Program-made: the position numbers and the translations under genes
The notes under the pieces: generated by a model
What the model saw: only the letters and a program-made list of their open reading frames with translations
Databases searched by the model: none
What the model was told of the DNA's origin: nothing
Shown here: positions 33,825-43,576 of the stretch, in pieces
Layout of the letters: each line of letters opens with the position of its first letter
How positions within the stretch are numbered: the first letter of the stretch is position 1
NCBI RefSeq assembly: GCF_030813515.1
Contig: NZ_JAUSUK010000002.1
Span: forward strand, 124,001 to 188,000
Length of the DNA: 64,000 bases
Source: Rhodopseudomonas julia
GTDB lineage: Bacteria; Pseudomonadota; Alphaproteobacteria; Rhizobiales; Afifellaceae
Direction: 5' to 3'

Positions 33825-34217
33825 TCAGCCCGGGGAGGGCGGCAGGCGGCTCGGGGACAGGAACGCCGCGAGGCGCCATGCCGCCAGCGTCGACAGGCCG
33901 GCGACGGCTGAACAAGCCCGCACGATCGACCACGTCTCGATTGCGTGAAGCGGCATTTGCAGCGCGACCAGAGGCGAAATCGCGAAAAAGACGATGGCAG
34001 GGGCGAGAAGTCCCAAAAGGCCGAAGGCGAGTGCCAGTTTTGCCAGAAGGCTCGCCAAAAGAACTAGAAATACGACGATCAGGACAAGCGCGATGAGCCG
34101 CTCGGTGAGGGGCGGCGTGCGCCATTTCCAGCTTACCGGATCATGCAGTTCCGCCACTGCGGCGCCGCATGCCAATGCGGCGGCCGAATAAAGCAGGAGC
34201 GTCACGCCGCTCGACAT
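33825..34217 (-). CDS. Small membrane protein, unknown
   Basis: A 130-residue protein with about four hydrophobic segments (residues 3-22, 39-63, 64-90 and 97-118) and no conserved motif I can identify. It starts at ATG 34217; an upstream GTG at 34247 would add ten residues. It diverges from serC. No function can be proposed. Confidence 0.55.
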   Translation of the reverse strand: MSSGVTLLLYSAAALACGAAVAELHDPVSWKWRTPPLTERLIALVLIVVFLVLLASLLAKLALAFGLLGLLAPAIVFFAISPLVALQMPLHAIETWSIVRACSAVAGLSTLAAWRLAAFLSPSRLPPSPG

Positions 34218-34384
34218 CTCGTCTTCCCCAACCCGCGTCTCTGCCACCTCGACATGGTGAGATCGACGCTTCCCCGACGACCGTCTTTTGAAAACTCATT
34301 CTCAATATTGAGGCAAGCGCGCAACAGGCATAGCTGGTCTCCGTCTGCCCACAATAAGTCGGTTGCGTTGGGGTACCCATTTCT

Positions 34385-34440
34385 GTAAAGGCGGCGGCGG
34401 GACACTCCGCCCCAACGCGGAGCGCCTATCTGAAAGGGTA
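34385..34440 (+). ncRNA. serC leader RNA (candidate cis-regulatory element)
   Basis: A compact structured leader ending at the serC ribosome site. The outer stem AGGCG / CGCCT (34389-34393, 34423-34427) encloses a hairpin CTCCGC / GCGGAG (34405-34410, 34417-34422). A competing GCGG / CCGC pairing (within 34391-34410) is possible. Size, GC-rich pairing and position fit the serC RNA motif known from alphaproteobacteria, which lies immediately upstream of serC. Confidence 0.6.
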
Positions 34441-34447
34441 GACTGAC

Positions 34448-35623
34448 ATGACAATGATCTCGCAGCCGGCAGAGCGCCCGGCCAATCCCCGCTTTTCTTC
34501 TGGCCCGACTGCCAAGCGCCCCGGTTGGACGCTTGATGCACTTTCCGACGCCTTCCTCGGCCGTTCGCACCGCTCCAAGGGCGGCAAGGCCAAGTTGAAG
34601 CAGGCGATCGAAGAAACCCGCGAAATTCTCGGCGTTCCCGCCGACTATAAGATCGGCATCGTGCCGGCCTCCGATACCGGCGCCGTGGAAATGGCGCTGT
34701 GGTCGATGCTGGGTGCGCGTGGCGTCGACGTTCTTGCCTGGGAGAGCTTCGGCTCCGGCTGGGTGACGGACGTCGTCAAGCAGCTGAAGCTTGAAGATAC
34801 GCGCACGCTCAAGGCCGAGTATGGCGCGCTCGTCGACCTCGGCGAGGTCGATTTCGCGCGTGACGTGGTCTTCACCTGGAACGGCACGACGTCTGGTGTG
34901 CGCGTGCCCGATGGCGAATGGATCCCGGCCGACCGCGAGGGGCTGACGATCTGCGACGCCACCTCCGCCGCCTTTGCGCAGAAGCTGCCGTTCGACAAGC
35001 TCGATGTGGTCACCTTCTCCTGGCAGAAGGTTCTGGGCGGCGAGGCGCAGCACGGCATGCTGATCCTGTCGCCGCGCGCGGTGGAGCGGCTCGAGAGCTA
35101 TACGCCCGCCTGGCCGATGCCAAAGATCTTCCGCATGGTGAAGGGCGGCAAGCTCAACGCCGAGATTTTTGAGGGTGCGACGATCAACACGCCCTCGATG
35201 CTTGCCGTGGAAGATTATCTCGACGGGCTCGCCTGGGCCCGTTCCGTCGGTGGCCTCAACGGCCTCGTCTCGCGTGCCAACGCAAATTTCGCCGTCATCT
35301 CCGACTGGGTGGCCAAGACCCCCTGGGTCGATTTCCTGGCGCATGAGCCGGCGATCCGCTCCAACACCTCCGTCTGTCTCGTCATCGTCGACGACGAGGT
35401 GAAGGCGCTCTCCGAGGCCGAGCAGGCAGCCTTTGCCAAGGCGCTCACTGCCCGTCTCGACAAGGAAGGCGTCGCCTTCGACATCGGCGCCTATCGCGAT
35501 GCGCCGGCCGGCCTCAGAATCTGGTGCGGCGGCACGGTCGAAAAGGCCGATCTGGAAAAGCTGACGCCCTGGCTCGATTGGGCCTTCGCGACGGAAAAGA
35601 GCGCGCTCAAGAAAGCCGCCTGA
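34448..35623 (+). CDS. serC: Phosphoserine aminotransferase
   Basis: A 391-residue PLP enzyme that transaminates 3-phosphohydroxypyruvate to phosphoserine, the second step of serine synthesis. The PLP lysine is in SWQKVLGGE (about residue 196), and the [17 protein letters not shown] segment binds the cofactor phosphate. It is the alphaproteobacterial (archaeal-like) SerC type, not the E. coli type. serA follows after 118 bp on the same strand. Confidence 0.97.
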   Translation: MTMISQPAERPANPRFSSGPTAKRPGWTLDALSDAFLGRSHRSKGGKAKLKQAIEETREILGVPADYKIGIVPASDTGAVEMALWSMLGARGVDVLAWESFGSGWVTDVVKQLKLEDTRTLKAEYGALVDLGEVDFARDVVFTWNGTTSGVRVPDGEWIPADREGLTICDATSAAFAQKLPFDKLDVVTFSWQKVLGGEAQHGMLILSPRAVERLESYTPAWPMPKIFRMVKGGKLNAEIFEGATINTPSMLAVEDYLDGLAWARSVGGLNGLVSRANANFAVISDWVAKTPWVDFLAHEPAIRSNTSVCLVIVDDEVKALSEAEQAAFAKALTARLDKEGVAFDIGAYRDAPAGLRIWCGGTVEKADLEKLTPWLDWAFATEKSALKKAA

Positions 35624-35644
35624 ACCTTTCTTCGCCTGCGGGAC

Positions 35645-35662
35645 AAGCGCCCGCGGGCGCTT
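35645..35662. repeat. 18-bp perfect palindrome between serC and serA
   Basis: AAGCGCCCGCGGGCGCTT reads identically on both strands. No T-tract follows (TTCCCC). It may be an attenuating hairpin, an mRNA processing site or a dimeric regulator site for serA. Confidence 0.5.
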
Positions 35663-35741
35663 CCCCGATGTTTCACGAATTTACCGGCCTTCCGGCGTGG
35701 CGAAATAACCACCGCTGCAGGCCTCGACGAGGATTTTCGCC

Positions 35742-37331
35742 ATGAGCAAACCCCGCGTACTCATTTCCGATGCCCTTTCCGAAACCGCCGTCGCCATCTT
35801 CCGCGACCGCGGGGTAGAGGTCGATTTTCAACCCGCCCTCGGCAAGGACAAGGATGCTCTTATCGCCGCCATCGGCGAATATGACGGTCTCGCCATTCGC
35901 TCCGCCACGAAGGTGACCGACAAGGTGATCGCCGCCGCCAACAAGCTGCGGGTCATCGGACGCGCCGGCATCGGTGTCGACAATGTCGACATCCCGGCGG
36001 CGACCGCCAAGGGCATCATCGTGATGAACACGCCTTTCGGCAATTCCATCACCACGGCCGAGCATGCGATCGCCATGATGTTCGCCTGCGCCCGGCAGAT
36101 CCCGAAGGCCGACGCCTCGACCCAGGCCGGCAAATGGGAGAAGTCGAAATTCATGGGCGTCGAGATCACCGGCAAGACGCTCGGCATCATCGGCTGCGGC
36201 AATATCGGCTCCGTCGTGGCACGACGCGCGCTCGGGCTTTCCATGCGTGTCGTGGCCTACGATCCGTTCCTGTCGGAAGATCGGGCGGCCGATCTCGGCG
36301 TGGAAAAGGTCGAACTCGACGAGCTTTTCCGGCGTGCCGATTTCATCACCCTGCATACGCCGCTCACCGACCGGACGCGCAACGTCATCAGTGCCGAGGC
36401 GATTGCCAAGATGCGCGACGGTGTACGCATCATCAATTGCGCGCGCGGCGGGCTGATCGACGAGCAGGCACTGCGCGATGCGCTGGACAGCGGCAAGGTC
36501 GCGGCGGCCGGCGTCGACGTGTTCGCCCAGGAGCCGGCGAAGGAAAACGTCCTCTTCGGCGCACCCAACGTCGTGTGCACGCCGCATCTTGGAGCTTCCA
36601 CAATGGAGGCGCAGGAGAATGTGGCGCTGCAAGTCGCCGAGCAGATGGCCGATTACCTGACGACCGGCGCGGTGACGAATGCTCTCAACATGCCGTCGAT
36701 TTCGGCTGAAGAGGCGCCGCGGCTCACGCCCTTCGTCAAGCTTGCCGAGCAGCTCGGCTCTTTCGCCGGTCAGCTGACAGAAACGGGCGTGCGCCGGATC
36801 CGCATCGAATATGAAGGCACCGTCGCTGGGATGAACACCAAGGCGCTGACCTCGGCGGCGCTGACGGGCTTCCTGCAGCCGCTCCTGCAGACCGTCAACA
36901 TGGTCTCCGCGCCGGCCGCCGCCAAGGAGCGCGGCATCCAGGTGGAAGAGACGCGGCGCGAGCAGCACGGCGCCTACGAGACCTATATCCGCCTCACCGT
37001 CGTGACCGACAAACAAGAGCGCTCCGTCGCCGGTACCGTCTTCGCCGACGGGAAGCCCCGCATCATCCAGATCAAGGGCATCAATATGGAGGCGGAGCTG
37101 TCGGAGCGGATGCTCTACATCACCAACAACGACAAGCCGGGCTTCATCGGCCGGATCGGTTCGCTTCTCGGAGAGAACGGCATCAACATCGCCCGCATGC
37201 AGTTTGGCCGCGACTTCGAGGGTGGCAACGCGATTGCCCTCGTCTCTGTCGACCACGCGATTTCGCCGGAGCTGATGGAGGCGATCAACCGGATCGAGAA
37301 CGTGCAGCAGGTGAAGCCGCTCGTCTTCTGA
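35742..37331 (+). CDS. serA: D-3-phosphoglycerate dehydrogenase
   Basis: A 529-residue enzyme for the first step of serine synthesis. NAD-binding GCGNIGSVVARRALG lies near residue 150, the catalytic Arg/Glu/His regions are NCARGGLIDE and VCTPHLGAST, an allosteric substrate-binding intervening domain spans about 320-450, and a C-terminal ACT domain (YITNNDKPGFIGRIG) gives serine feedback. This is the long, type I form. A strong terminator lies 50 bp downstream. Confidence 0.97.
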   Translation: MSKPRVLISDALSETAVAIFRDRGVEVDFQPALGKDKDALIAAIGEYDGLAIRSATKVTDKVIAAANKLRVIGRAGIGVDNVDIPAATAKGIIVMNTPFGNSITTAEHAIAMMFACARQIPKADASTQAGKWEKSKFMGVEITGKTLGIIGCGNIGSVVARRALGLSMRVVAYDPFLSEDRAADLGVEKVELDELFRRADFITLHTPLTDRTRNVISAEAIAKMRDGVRIINCARGGLIDEQALRDALDSGKVAAAGVDVFAQEPAKENVLFGAPNVVCTPHLGASTMEAQENVALQVAEQMADYLTTGAVTNALNMPSISAEEAPRLTPFVKLAEQLGSFAGQLTETGVRRIRIEYEGTVAGMNTKALTSAALTGFLQPLLQTVNMVSAPAAAKERGIQVEETRREQHGAYETYIRLTVVTDKQERSVAGTVFADGKPRIIQIKGINMEAELSERMLYITNNDKPGFIGRIGSLLGENGINIARMQFGRDFEGGNAIALVSVDHAISPELMEAINRIENVQQVKPLVF

Positions 37332-37380
37332 CGAGCTTCCATGATCGATCGGCGGTCGGCTCGGCCGGCCGCCGTCATTC

Positions 37381-37415
37381 AGAGCCGGCGCCGCGATGCG
37401 GGGTCCGGCTCTTTT
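37381..37415 (+). terminator. Terminator after serA
   Basis: AGAGCCGG / CCGGCTCT outer stem around an inner CCGC / GCGG stem, followed by TTTTG. Confidence 0.8.
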
Positions 37416-37571
37416 GTTGACCGCAGGCCCCCGTCGCGGGCGGCGCTCGTCGCCATGCCCTGCACCTCAGACAGGGCCGCCATCCGCTGCGACGCTTGAC
37501 GGAAGGGGCCAAAGCAGGGCACTCGCGATAGGAATTCCTGAAAGACGCTGGACGCAGAAAGGCCTCGTGTC

Positions 37572-38867
37572 ATGGCCAATGTGGTGGTTGTCGGCTCGCA
37601 ATGGGGCGACGAAGGTAAGGGCAAGATCGTTGATTGGCTGTCGGAGCGCGCCGATGTGGTGGTGCGGTTTCAAGGCGGCCACAATGCCGGTCATACGCTC
37701 GTCATCGATGGGGTGTCGTTCAAGCTGAGCCTGTTGCCCTCCGGAGTGGTGCGGCCGGGCAAGCTTGCCGTCATCGGCAATGGCGTGGTGCTCGACCCGC
37801 ACGCCTTGATTGCCGAGATCGATCGGCTCGCCGAACAAGGCGTGACCGTCACACCCGAGACGCTTCGCATCGCCGACAATGCGGCACTCATCCTGTCGCT
37901 GCATCGCCGCCTCGACGGGCTCCGGGAAAACGCCGCGGCGCCTGAGGCCAAAATCGGCACGACGCAGCGCGGCATCGGGCCGGCCTATGAGGACAAGGTC
38001 GGCCGGCGCTCGATCCGGGTCATGGATCTTGCCGAACCGGAGACGCTGCCGGCCAAGATCGACAGACTTCTCGTCCACCACAACGCCCTTTTGAAAGGTC
38101 TCGGCGAACCGGAAGTGTCGCGCGAAGACATTCTCGCCGAGCTCGAGGAAGTGCGCGAACGGGTCATCCCGTTCTGCGATACCGTGTGGGCACTGCTCGA
38201 TAAGCGGCGCAAGGCCGGCGACCGCATCCTTTTCGAAGGCGCGCAGGGTGCGCTCCTCGACATCGACCATGGCACCTATCCCTATGTCACCTCCTCGAAC
38301 ACGGTGGCAGGACAGGCCTCGGCCGGTTCCGGTATCGGGCCTTCGGCTCTCGACTATGTGCTTGGAATCACGAAGGCCTACACGACCAGGGTCGGGGAGG
38401 GGCCGTTCCCGACCGAAGACAAAGGCGAGATCGGCAATTTCCTTGGCGAGCGCGGCCGTGAATTCGGCACCGTCACGGGCCGCAAGCGGCGTTGCGGCTG
38501 GTTCGATGCGGCGCTCGTGCGCCAGACGGTCAAGGTTTCCGGCATCGACGGCATCGCCTTGACGAAGCTCGACGTGCTCGACGGCCTCAACGAGATCAAA
38601 GTCTGTGTGGGCTACGAGGTGGATGGCCGCCGCGTGTCTTGGCTGCCGGCGGGCGCTGCGGCGCAGGCGCGGCTGAAGCCGATCTACGAAAGCCTCGAAG
38701 GCTGGCAGGAATCGACAGCCGGCGCACGAAGCTGGGTCGATCTTCCGGCTCAGGCGGTGAAATACGTCCGGCGCATCGAAGAACTTATCGAAGCTCCGGT
38801 CGCTCTTCTGTCGACGAGTCCAGAACGAGCCGATACCATCCTTGTCCGTGACCCATTTCAGGACTAA
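37572..38867 (+). CDS. purA: Adenylosuccinate synthetase
   Basis: A 431-residue GTP-dependent enzyme joining IMP and aspartate to adenylosuccinate in AMP synthesis. The N-terminal [17 protein letters not shown]-loop, GHNAGHTLV and the RPTKAY-like [15 protein letters not shown] region are intact. It sits between serA and the polyproline protein, on the same strand. Confidence 0.97.
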   Translation: MANVVVVGSQWGDEGKGKIVDWLSERADVVVRFQGGHNAGHTLVIDGVSFKLSLLPSGVVRPGKLAVIGNGVVLDPHALIAEIDRLAEQGVTVTPETLRIADNAALILSLHRRLDGLRENAAAPEAKIGTTQRGIGPAYEDKVGRRSIRVMDLAEPETLPAKIDRLLVHHNALLKGLGEPEVSREDILAELEEVRERVIPFCDTVWALLDKRRKAGDRILFEGAQGALLDIDHGTYPYVTSSNTVAGQASAGSGIGPSALDYVLGITKAYTTRVGEGPFPTEDKGEIGNFLGERGREFGTVTGRKRRCGWFDAALVRQTVKVSGIDGIALTKLDVLDGLNEIKVCVGYEVDGRRVSWLPAGAAAQARLKPIYESLEGWQESTAGARSWVDLPAQAVKYVRRIEELIEAPVALLSTSPERADTILVRDPFQD

Positions 38868-38908
38868 GCCTTGCCGTTAATCCACGGTTACACAGTTCTT
38901 CAAGCGTT

Positions 38909-40588
38909 ATGCCCGATTACGTAGCGATCCTTAAACGCTCCATCGCCAGTCTTCCCGACGACGGGCCGGACATGCGCCAGGCGGTCTATGACCGCGCCCG
39001 CTCTGCGTTGGCGCGCCAGCTCACCGCCGTGGAACCTCCGCTGCCTCCGGAAGATATCGAAGGGCATCATGCGGCGCTCGAAGACGCGATCGCCGTCGTG
39101 GAGGAGGATTTCGCGGCCGAGAGTGCCGGTGTGCAGGAGCCCGACGAGGAGCCGGCACCACCGCCGCCTCCACCCCCTCCGCCACCACCTCCTCCTCCGC
39201 CGCCACCTCCGCCCCCGCCTCCTGCAAAAGAGGCGCCTCGGGCGGAGCCGCCGCACGCCCGGGCTGTGCCCCAGTATGGGGAGCGTGACCTTCGCGGTGG
39301 CGATTCTGTGGGAGGCGATTCTTCGGCAAGCCGGGAGCCGAAGCGACCGGATGCTGCGGCCGGGGCCGGTCCAGCTGGCGCGCCCGTGCCGAATGTGACG
39401 TCAGAGGGCAAAGACACTCACGCCCAGGACGCTCGAATTCAGGACGGCGATACTGAGGATGCGGCACCTTCTGCCCGCACGTCGCGGTGGAAGAAGGAGA
39501 AGAAGCCGAAAGCCAGGGACGAGGCCGTGGTGACACCGCGGCATGACGACGGCTCGGAGAAGGTGCGGACGTCGCGCGCGCCGGCGATGATCGCGACCAT
39601 TCTGGTTTTGTTGATCGCGCTCGGCATCGGGGCGGTCGTCTATTCGCAATGGGATACGATCGTCACTGCGTATGACGATATCTCCGGTCAGGTTTCCTCC
39701 GACGAAACGGCACAGGGCACGGCCCCGGGAAGCGCTGAGGACGACACATCCTCGTCGCCTCTGACGGGTCTCATCGAGAGCCAGGGCGAGCGCGTGGAAG
39801 GCAAGGACGAGGATCGTCTCCTCTCCGGACCGGAAGCCGATACGCCGGGTGCTGGGCCTTCCACGAGCCAGGAAGAGCCGATGGATGCGCCTCTCGACGG
39901 CGCGCCGAGCGATGAAGGTCTGCCTGACGACACGGGCGAAGCAGACGGTGCTGGCCTGCCGGCCGACGAGACGCCGCCGGCGACGCCAGGGACGCCGGAC
40001 GAACTCTCCGAGACGGCGCCGTCCAACGGTGATGCCGCGGGACAGGCCGCGAGCGGTTCGCTCGTCGGGCAAAGGGCGATCTTCTACGAGCAGGGAGCCG
40101 ACGGTGCCGCCGGCAAGGCGGTGAACGGTGCCGTGTCGTGGTCGACAGTCCAGCGCGATGACGGCGGTTCTGCCATCCAGGCGAAGATCGACGTGCCGGA
40201 GCGTGACGCCGAGGTGACGATCACCATCTCCAAGAACAACGACGTCGCTCTGCCGGCGAGCCATCTCATCGAGATCGCCTTCTCCGGTGCGCTCGATGAC
40301 ACTGCGGCCGTGCAACGTGTGCCGGCTTTGGTGATGAAGCCGAACGAGCAGGCACGCGGGCAGCCGCTCGCGGGTGCTGCCGTCGACGTGACCGGTGATC
40401 TCTACTGGATCGCGCTGTCCGACACGCCCGATCAGGTGGAGCGCAATCTGGAGCTTCTGCGCAGCGGTTCCTGGTTCGACCTGCCGATCCTGTTCGAGGG
40501 CGGCAAGCGGGCCCTGATCACCTTCGAGAAGGGCATTCCGGGCGACAAGGTGTTCGAGAACGTGATGCAGAGCTGGGGCGATTCCTGA
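38909..40588 (+). CDS. Polyproline-containing single-pass membrane protein
   Basis: A 559-residue protein. Residues 1-75 form a soluble helical domain (MPDYVAILKRSIASLPDDGPDMRQAVYDRARSAL... style, likely conserved in Hyphomicrobiales). Then come 22 consecutive prolines (codons 39158-39223), a charged disordered stretch, one membrane helix near 226-247 (MIATILVLLIALGIGAVVYS), an acidic disordered region and a C-terminal folded domain from about 388. All four Pro codons are mixed in the run, so the protein, not the DNA repeat, is maintained. Function unknown. It lies 41 bp after purA. Confidence 0.85.
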   Translation: MPDYVAILKRSIASLPDDGPDMRQAVYDRARSALARQLTAVEPPLPPEDIEGHHAALEDAIAVVEEDFAAESAGVQEPDEEPAPPPPPPPPPPPPPPPPPPPPPPAKEAPRAEPPHARAVPQYGERDLRGGDSVGGDSSASREPKRPDAAAGAGPAGAPVPNVTSEGKDTHAQDARIQDGDTEDAAPSARTSRWKKEKKPKARDEAVVTPRHDDGSEKVRTSRAPAMIATILVLLIALGIGAVVYSQWDTIVTAYDDISGQVSSDETAQGTAPGSAEDDTSSSPLTGLIESQGERVEGKDEDRLLSGPEADTPGAGPSTSQEEPMDAPLDGAPSDEGLPDDTGEADGAGLPADETPPATPGTPDELSETAPSNGDAAGQAASGSLVGQRAIFYEQGADGAAGKAVNGAVSWSTVQRDDGGSAIQAKIDVPERDAEVTITISKNNDVALPASHLIEIAFSGALDDTAAVQRVPALVMKPNEQARGQPLAGAAVDVTGDLYWIALSDTPDQVERNLELLRSGSWFDLPILFEGGKRALITFEKGIPGDKVFENVMQSWGDS

Positions 40589-40624
40589 TCGCCCCAGCCT
40601 GCCTGGTCGTTACCGAACGGGCCT

Positions 40625-41563
40625 TTACCGAACGGCCTGGGCGTAGCTTTCCAGCTCCGGCACAGTCTCGATCAGTCCCTGGTCCTTCATGAATTCCGCG
40701 AACCGCTGATAGCGGCCGGCGTCGAACGCCCCGGGGCTTTTCGAAAAGCGCGCCACCGTGTCCATGAAGGCGCGGCGGTTGAGCTCGTCACCGAGATCGG
40801 GATGCGCCTTCGCGAAGATCTCGAGAGCTTCCTCGGGATGGTTGGTGAGATAGAGCGTGGCGCGCTCAATCGCCTTCAGGAAGCGCGGCAGCCTGTCGTC
40901 GTCGAGCTTGTCGGAACGCGCGATGAAGATGAGTTCATCATAGGGCGGCACGCCGTGCTCTTCGGGATAGAAGGCGCGGCCGGGCTTGCCTTCGATGTCG
41001 AGCTGATTGAGTTCGACATTGCGGAACGCGCCGATGACGGCATCGACGCGCCCGGCGAGCAGGGCCGGCGACAGAGCGAAGTTGACGTTGACGAGCTCGA
41101 CATCGTCGAGGGTCACGCCGCTTTCTCCGAGCATCATCTTGAGGAGCACGTCCTCGAAGCCTCCGACCGAGAAACCGACCGTCTTGCCTTTGAGGTCGGC
41201 GAGCGTCGTCACATCGCTGTCTTCCAGAACCACGAGCGAGTTGAGCGGCGTTTCGACGAGCGTTCCGAAGCGCGTGAGCGGCAATCCCTCGGCAACCTGA
41301 AGATAGAGGTTGGGCTGGTAGGAAATGGCGATGTCGCCTTCACCCGCCGCCACGAGACGGGGCGGAGCGCTCGGATCGGCCGGCGGGATCATTTCCACAT
41401 CGAGGTCCTCCTCGGCGAAATAGCCTTTTTCTTGTGCGACGACGAGCGGTGCGTGATCGGGGTTCACGAACCAATCGAGCAGCACCGTCAGGTGGTCTGC
41501 AGCCGCGGCGGGGGAGGCGGTCAAGATGAGCGCCAGAAGCGTCAGGCGCAGGCGGTCGAACAT
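40625..41563 (-). CDS. thiY: ABC transporter substrate-binding protein, NMT1/THI5-like (ThiY type)
   Basis: A 312-residue periplasmic protein with a signal peptide (1-19) and an NMT1/THI5-like binding domain (VLLDWFVNPDHAPLVVAQEKGYFAEEDLDVE). ThiY proteins bind the thiamine pyrimidine precursor formylaminopyrimidine (FAMP). The TPP riboswitch at the head of the operon makes a thiamine-related substrate nearly certain, though HMP versus FAMP cannot be told. ATG 41563 has AGGA seven bases upstream; 41569 is too close to it. It ends convergent with the polyproline gene. Confidence 0.88.
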   Translation of the reverse strand: MFDRLRLTLLALILTASPAAAADHLTVLLDWFVNPDHAPLVVAQEKGYFAEEDLDVEMIPPADPSAPPRLVAAGEGDIAISYQPNLYLQVAEGLPLTRFGTLVETPLNSLVVLEDSDVTTLADLKGKTVGFSVGGFEDVLLKMMLGESGVTLDDVELVNVNFALSPALLAGRVDAVIGAFRNVELNQLDIEGKPGRAFYPEEHGVPPYDELIFIARSDKLDDDRLPRFLKAIERATLYLTNHPEEALEIFAKAHPDLGDELNRRAFMDTVARFSKSPGAFDAGRYQRFAEFMKDQGLIETVPELESYAQAVR

Positions 41564-41609
41564 GCTCATTTCCTCTCTTTTGGGATCGTCTCGGGTTTTG
41601 GGGATCGTC

Positions 41610-42368
41610 TCAGGCTGCGCGGGCTTCTCCCGGCACCCAGCCGAGGAGGCGGCGCAGGATGAGATCGATGAGCGCACGCAGCAGGATCGCCATCGCGGCG
41701 AGAAGGAAGAGGCCGACGAAGACGCGGTCGGTCTGCATGCGGGCATTGGCCTGCAGCATGACGAAGCCGAGGCCGGCGGACGCGCCGACCCATTCTCCGA
41801 CAACGGCGCCGATCGGGGCGATCGCCGCGGCGACCCTGAGCCCGGAGGCAAGGGCAGGCAGGGCTGCGGGAATGCGGATGTAGCGGAAGGTGTCGCGACG
41901 CGAGGCGCGGTTGAGCCTTGCGAGGGCGAGAAGGCCCGGATCTGTGCGCTTCAAACCGTCGGCAAAAGAGGTGGCAACCGGAAAATAGATGATGAGCCCG
42001 GCCATCACGACTTTGGACGCCATGCCGAAGCCAAACCAGATGACGAGAAGCGGCGCGATGGCGAAGACAGGAAGCGCCTGGCTCGCCGCCAGAAGCGGCA
42101 TGGCGAGCCTTTCAAGCGCCGGTGACGCGACGACCAGGATTGCCGTCAGCGCGCCGACCAGCGCCCCGACGATGAGCCCGATGACGATTTCCGTCGCGGT
42201 GACGGCGGCGTTGCCGAGATAGTAAAAGGGGAGGGCGGAGAAGGCCGCCACGAGGTCGCTCGGCGCTGGCAGGATAAAGCGCGGCACGCCGGTTGCGCGT
42301 ACGAGGCCTTCCCAGACGGCCAGAAGCGCGATCGCGATTGCAACACGGATTGCGAGAATGCCCAGCAC
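41610..42368 (-). CDS. thiX: ABC transporter permease (ThiX type)
   Basis: A 252-residue permease with about six helices and the inner-membrane permease signature (FADGLKRTDPGLLALARLNRAS region, about 138-160). It is the SsuC/TauC/ThiX class paired with NMT1-type binding proteins. GTG start at 42368 with AAGGGG upstream. It is the first gene after the TPP riboswitch. No ATPase (ThiZ) gene follows in this operon. Confidence 0.86.
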   Translation of the reverse strand: MLGILAIRVAIAIALLAVWEGLVRATGVPRFILPAPSDLVAAFSALPFYYLGNAAVTATEIVIGLIVGALVGALTAILVVASPALERLAMPLLAASQALPVFAIAPLLVIWFGFGMASKVVMAGLIIYFPVATSFADGLKRTDPGLLALARLNRASRRDTFRYIRIPAALPALASGLRVAAAIAPIGAVVGEWVGASAGLGFVMLQANARMQTDRVFVGLFLLAAMAILLRALIDLILRRLLGWVPGEARAA

Positions 42369-42409
42369 GCGCCCCTTTCATGGCAGAGATCATGCGTGCT
42401 GGAGAGACT

Positions 42410-42510
42410 GAGGCCCGTCCCTTCGCCGGCATGATCCGGATCAGGTTCAAAGGGTTCGGCCGCCATCACGGCCATCTCAGCGCGGTTTGTCCGCACACCC
42501 CTCGGAAAGG
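42410..42510 (-). ncRNA. TPP riboswitch (THI element)
   Basis: Read leftward the element shows GAGGGGTG (about 42496-42505), CTGAGA (42475-42480) and the conserved CCCTTTGAACCTGATCCGG core, followed by CATGCCGGCGAAGGGA, ending about 42418. This is the canonical thiamine pyrophosphate aptamer. It lies 42 bp before the thiX-like GTG, so control of translation initiation is likely. Confidence 0.97.
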
Positions 42511-42621
42511 TCCACCATAACTCTCCGGCCGATGCTTGCAAGCCGTCTAACCGTCGTCCCATGGTCGTCTGTGGGGCCCCAATGGGTGACAAGTTTGCCG
42601 CGGAGGGATAGAGGCGGGGAA

Positions 42622-43566
42622 ATGCGTGTCCTCTTTGCCCCTTTTCGTTGGCTCTTCGATCAACCTTACCTGCTCTTGACGCTGACCTCGCTCTTCTGGG
42701 CCGGCAATGCCGTGGTCGCGAGGGCGGTGATTGATGATTTCTCACCAATTCTCTTGGCGCAGCTGCGCTGGGGCGGCGCGGCGCTGTTGATCCTGCCGTT
42801 CGCGATGAAGACCCTGCGCGCGGATTGGCCGGTGATCCGCCGTCATCTCGGCGTTCTGACGCTGATGGCTTTGTGTGGCATCACGCTCTTCAACACGCTG
42901 CTCTACTGGGCTCTTGAATATACGACGGCGCTCAACGTCGTGCTTCTTCAGGCGACGACGCCGCTTGCCATCGCCTTCGTCGTTTTCATGCTTTTCCGCG
43001 AGCGGCTCACCTTCGGCCAGCTTGCCGGGATCGTCGTTTCCCTCATCGGCGTGGTGGTCATCGTTTCGCGCGGCCAATTGCAGGTGCTGGCGCATCTGCG
43101 GCTCAATCCGGGCGACGTGATCATGCTGATCGACGTCGTCATCTATGCCACCTATTCCGCCCTCTTGAAGCGGCGGCCGCCGCTTCACTGGCTGAGCTTT
43201 CTGGCGATTACGGTGGGGTGGGGGGCCATCATGCTCCTGCCGGCAAGTGCGCTCGATCTCATGCGCGGCGGCCATGTCGACATCAATGCGGCGAGCCTTG
43301 CGGCACTCTTCTACGTCGCCGTCTTCCCCTCGGTGCTCGCCTATATCTGCTTCAACAGGGGTGTCGATCTCATCGGTCCGAACCGTGCGGGCCCCTTTTT
43401 CCATCTGGTGCCGCTCTTCGGCGCCATTCTCGCCGTCTTCGCCCTCGGGGAGAGTTTTACCTACGCCCACGCCTTCGGCGGCGTGTGCATTCTCGGCGGC
43501 GTCTTCCTGGCGAGCCGCAGGCAGCGCCTCAAGAAACGGGTGGAGCCGGAGAGAAGCCTCCCCTAG
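42622..43566 (+). CDS. EamA/DMT-family transporter
   Basis: A 314-residue ten-helix carrier with two EamA repeats (SLFWAGNAVVARAVIDDF at the first helix; LFGAILAVFALGESFTYAHAFGG in the second repeat). ATG 42622 follows GGGGAA. It diverges from the thiXY operon and is followed 10 bp later by a second DMT gene, so the two may work together or be redundant exporters. Substrate unknown. Confidence 0.86.
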   Translation: MRVLFAPFRWLFDQPYLLLTLTSLFWAGNAVVARAVIDDFSPILLAQLRWGGAALLILPFAMKTLRADWPVIRRHLGVLTLMALCGITLFNTLLYWALEYTTALNVVLLQATTPLAIAFVVFMLFRERLTFGQLAGIVVSLIGVVVIVSRGQLQVLAHLRLNPGDVIMLIDVVIYATYSALLKRRPPLHWLSFLAITVGWGAIMLLPASALDLMRGGHVDINAASLAALFYVAVFPSVLAYICFNRGVDLIGPNRAGPFFHLVPLFGAILAVFALGESFTYAHAFGGVCILGGVFLASRRQRLKKRVEPERSLP

Positions 43567-43576
43567 AGCTCGTCAG

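Noticed and set aside
35673-37256. 527-residue leftward open frame opposite serA
   Set aside because: Antisense of an intact SerA; typical GC-rich artefact.
39158-39223. Polyproline tract as a DNA microsatellite or assembly error
   Set aside because: Codons are mixed and the frame is open on both sides, so it is a real protein feature.
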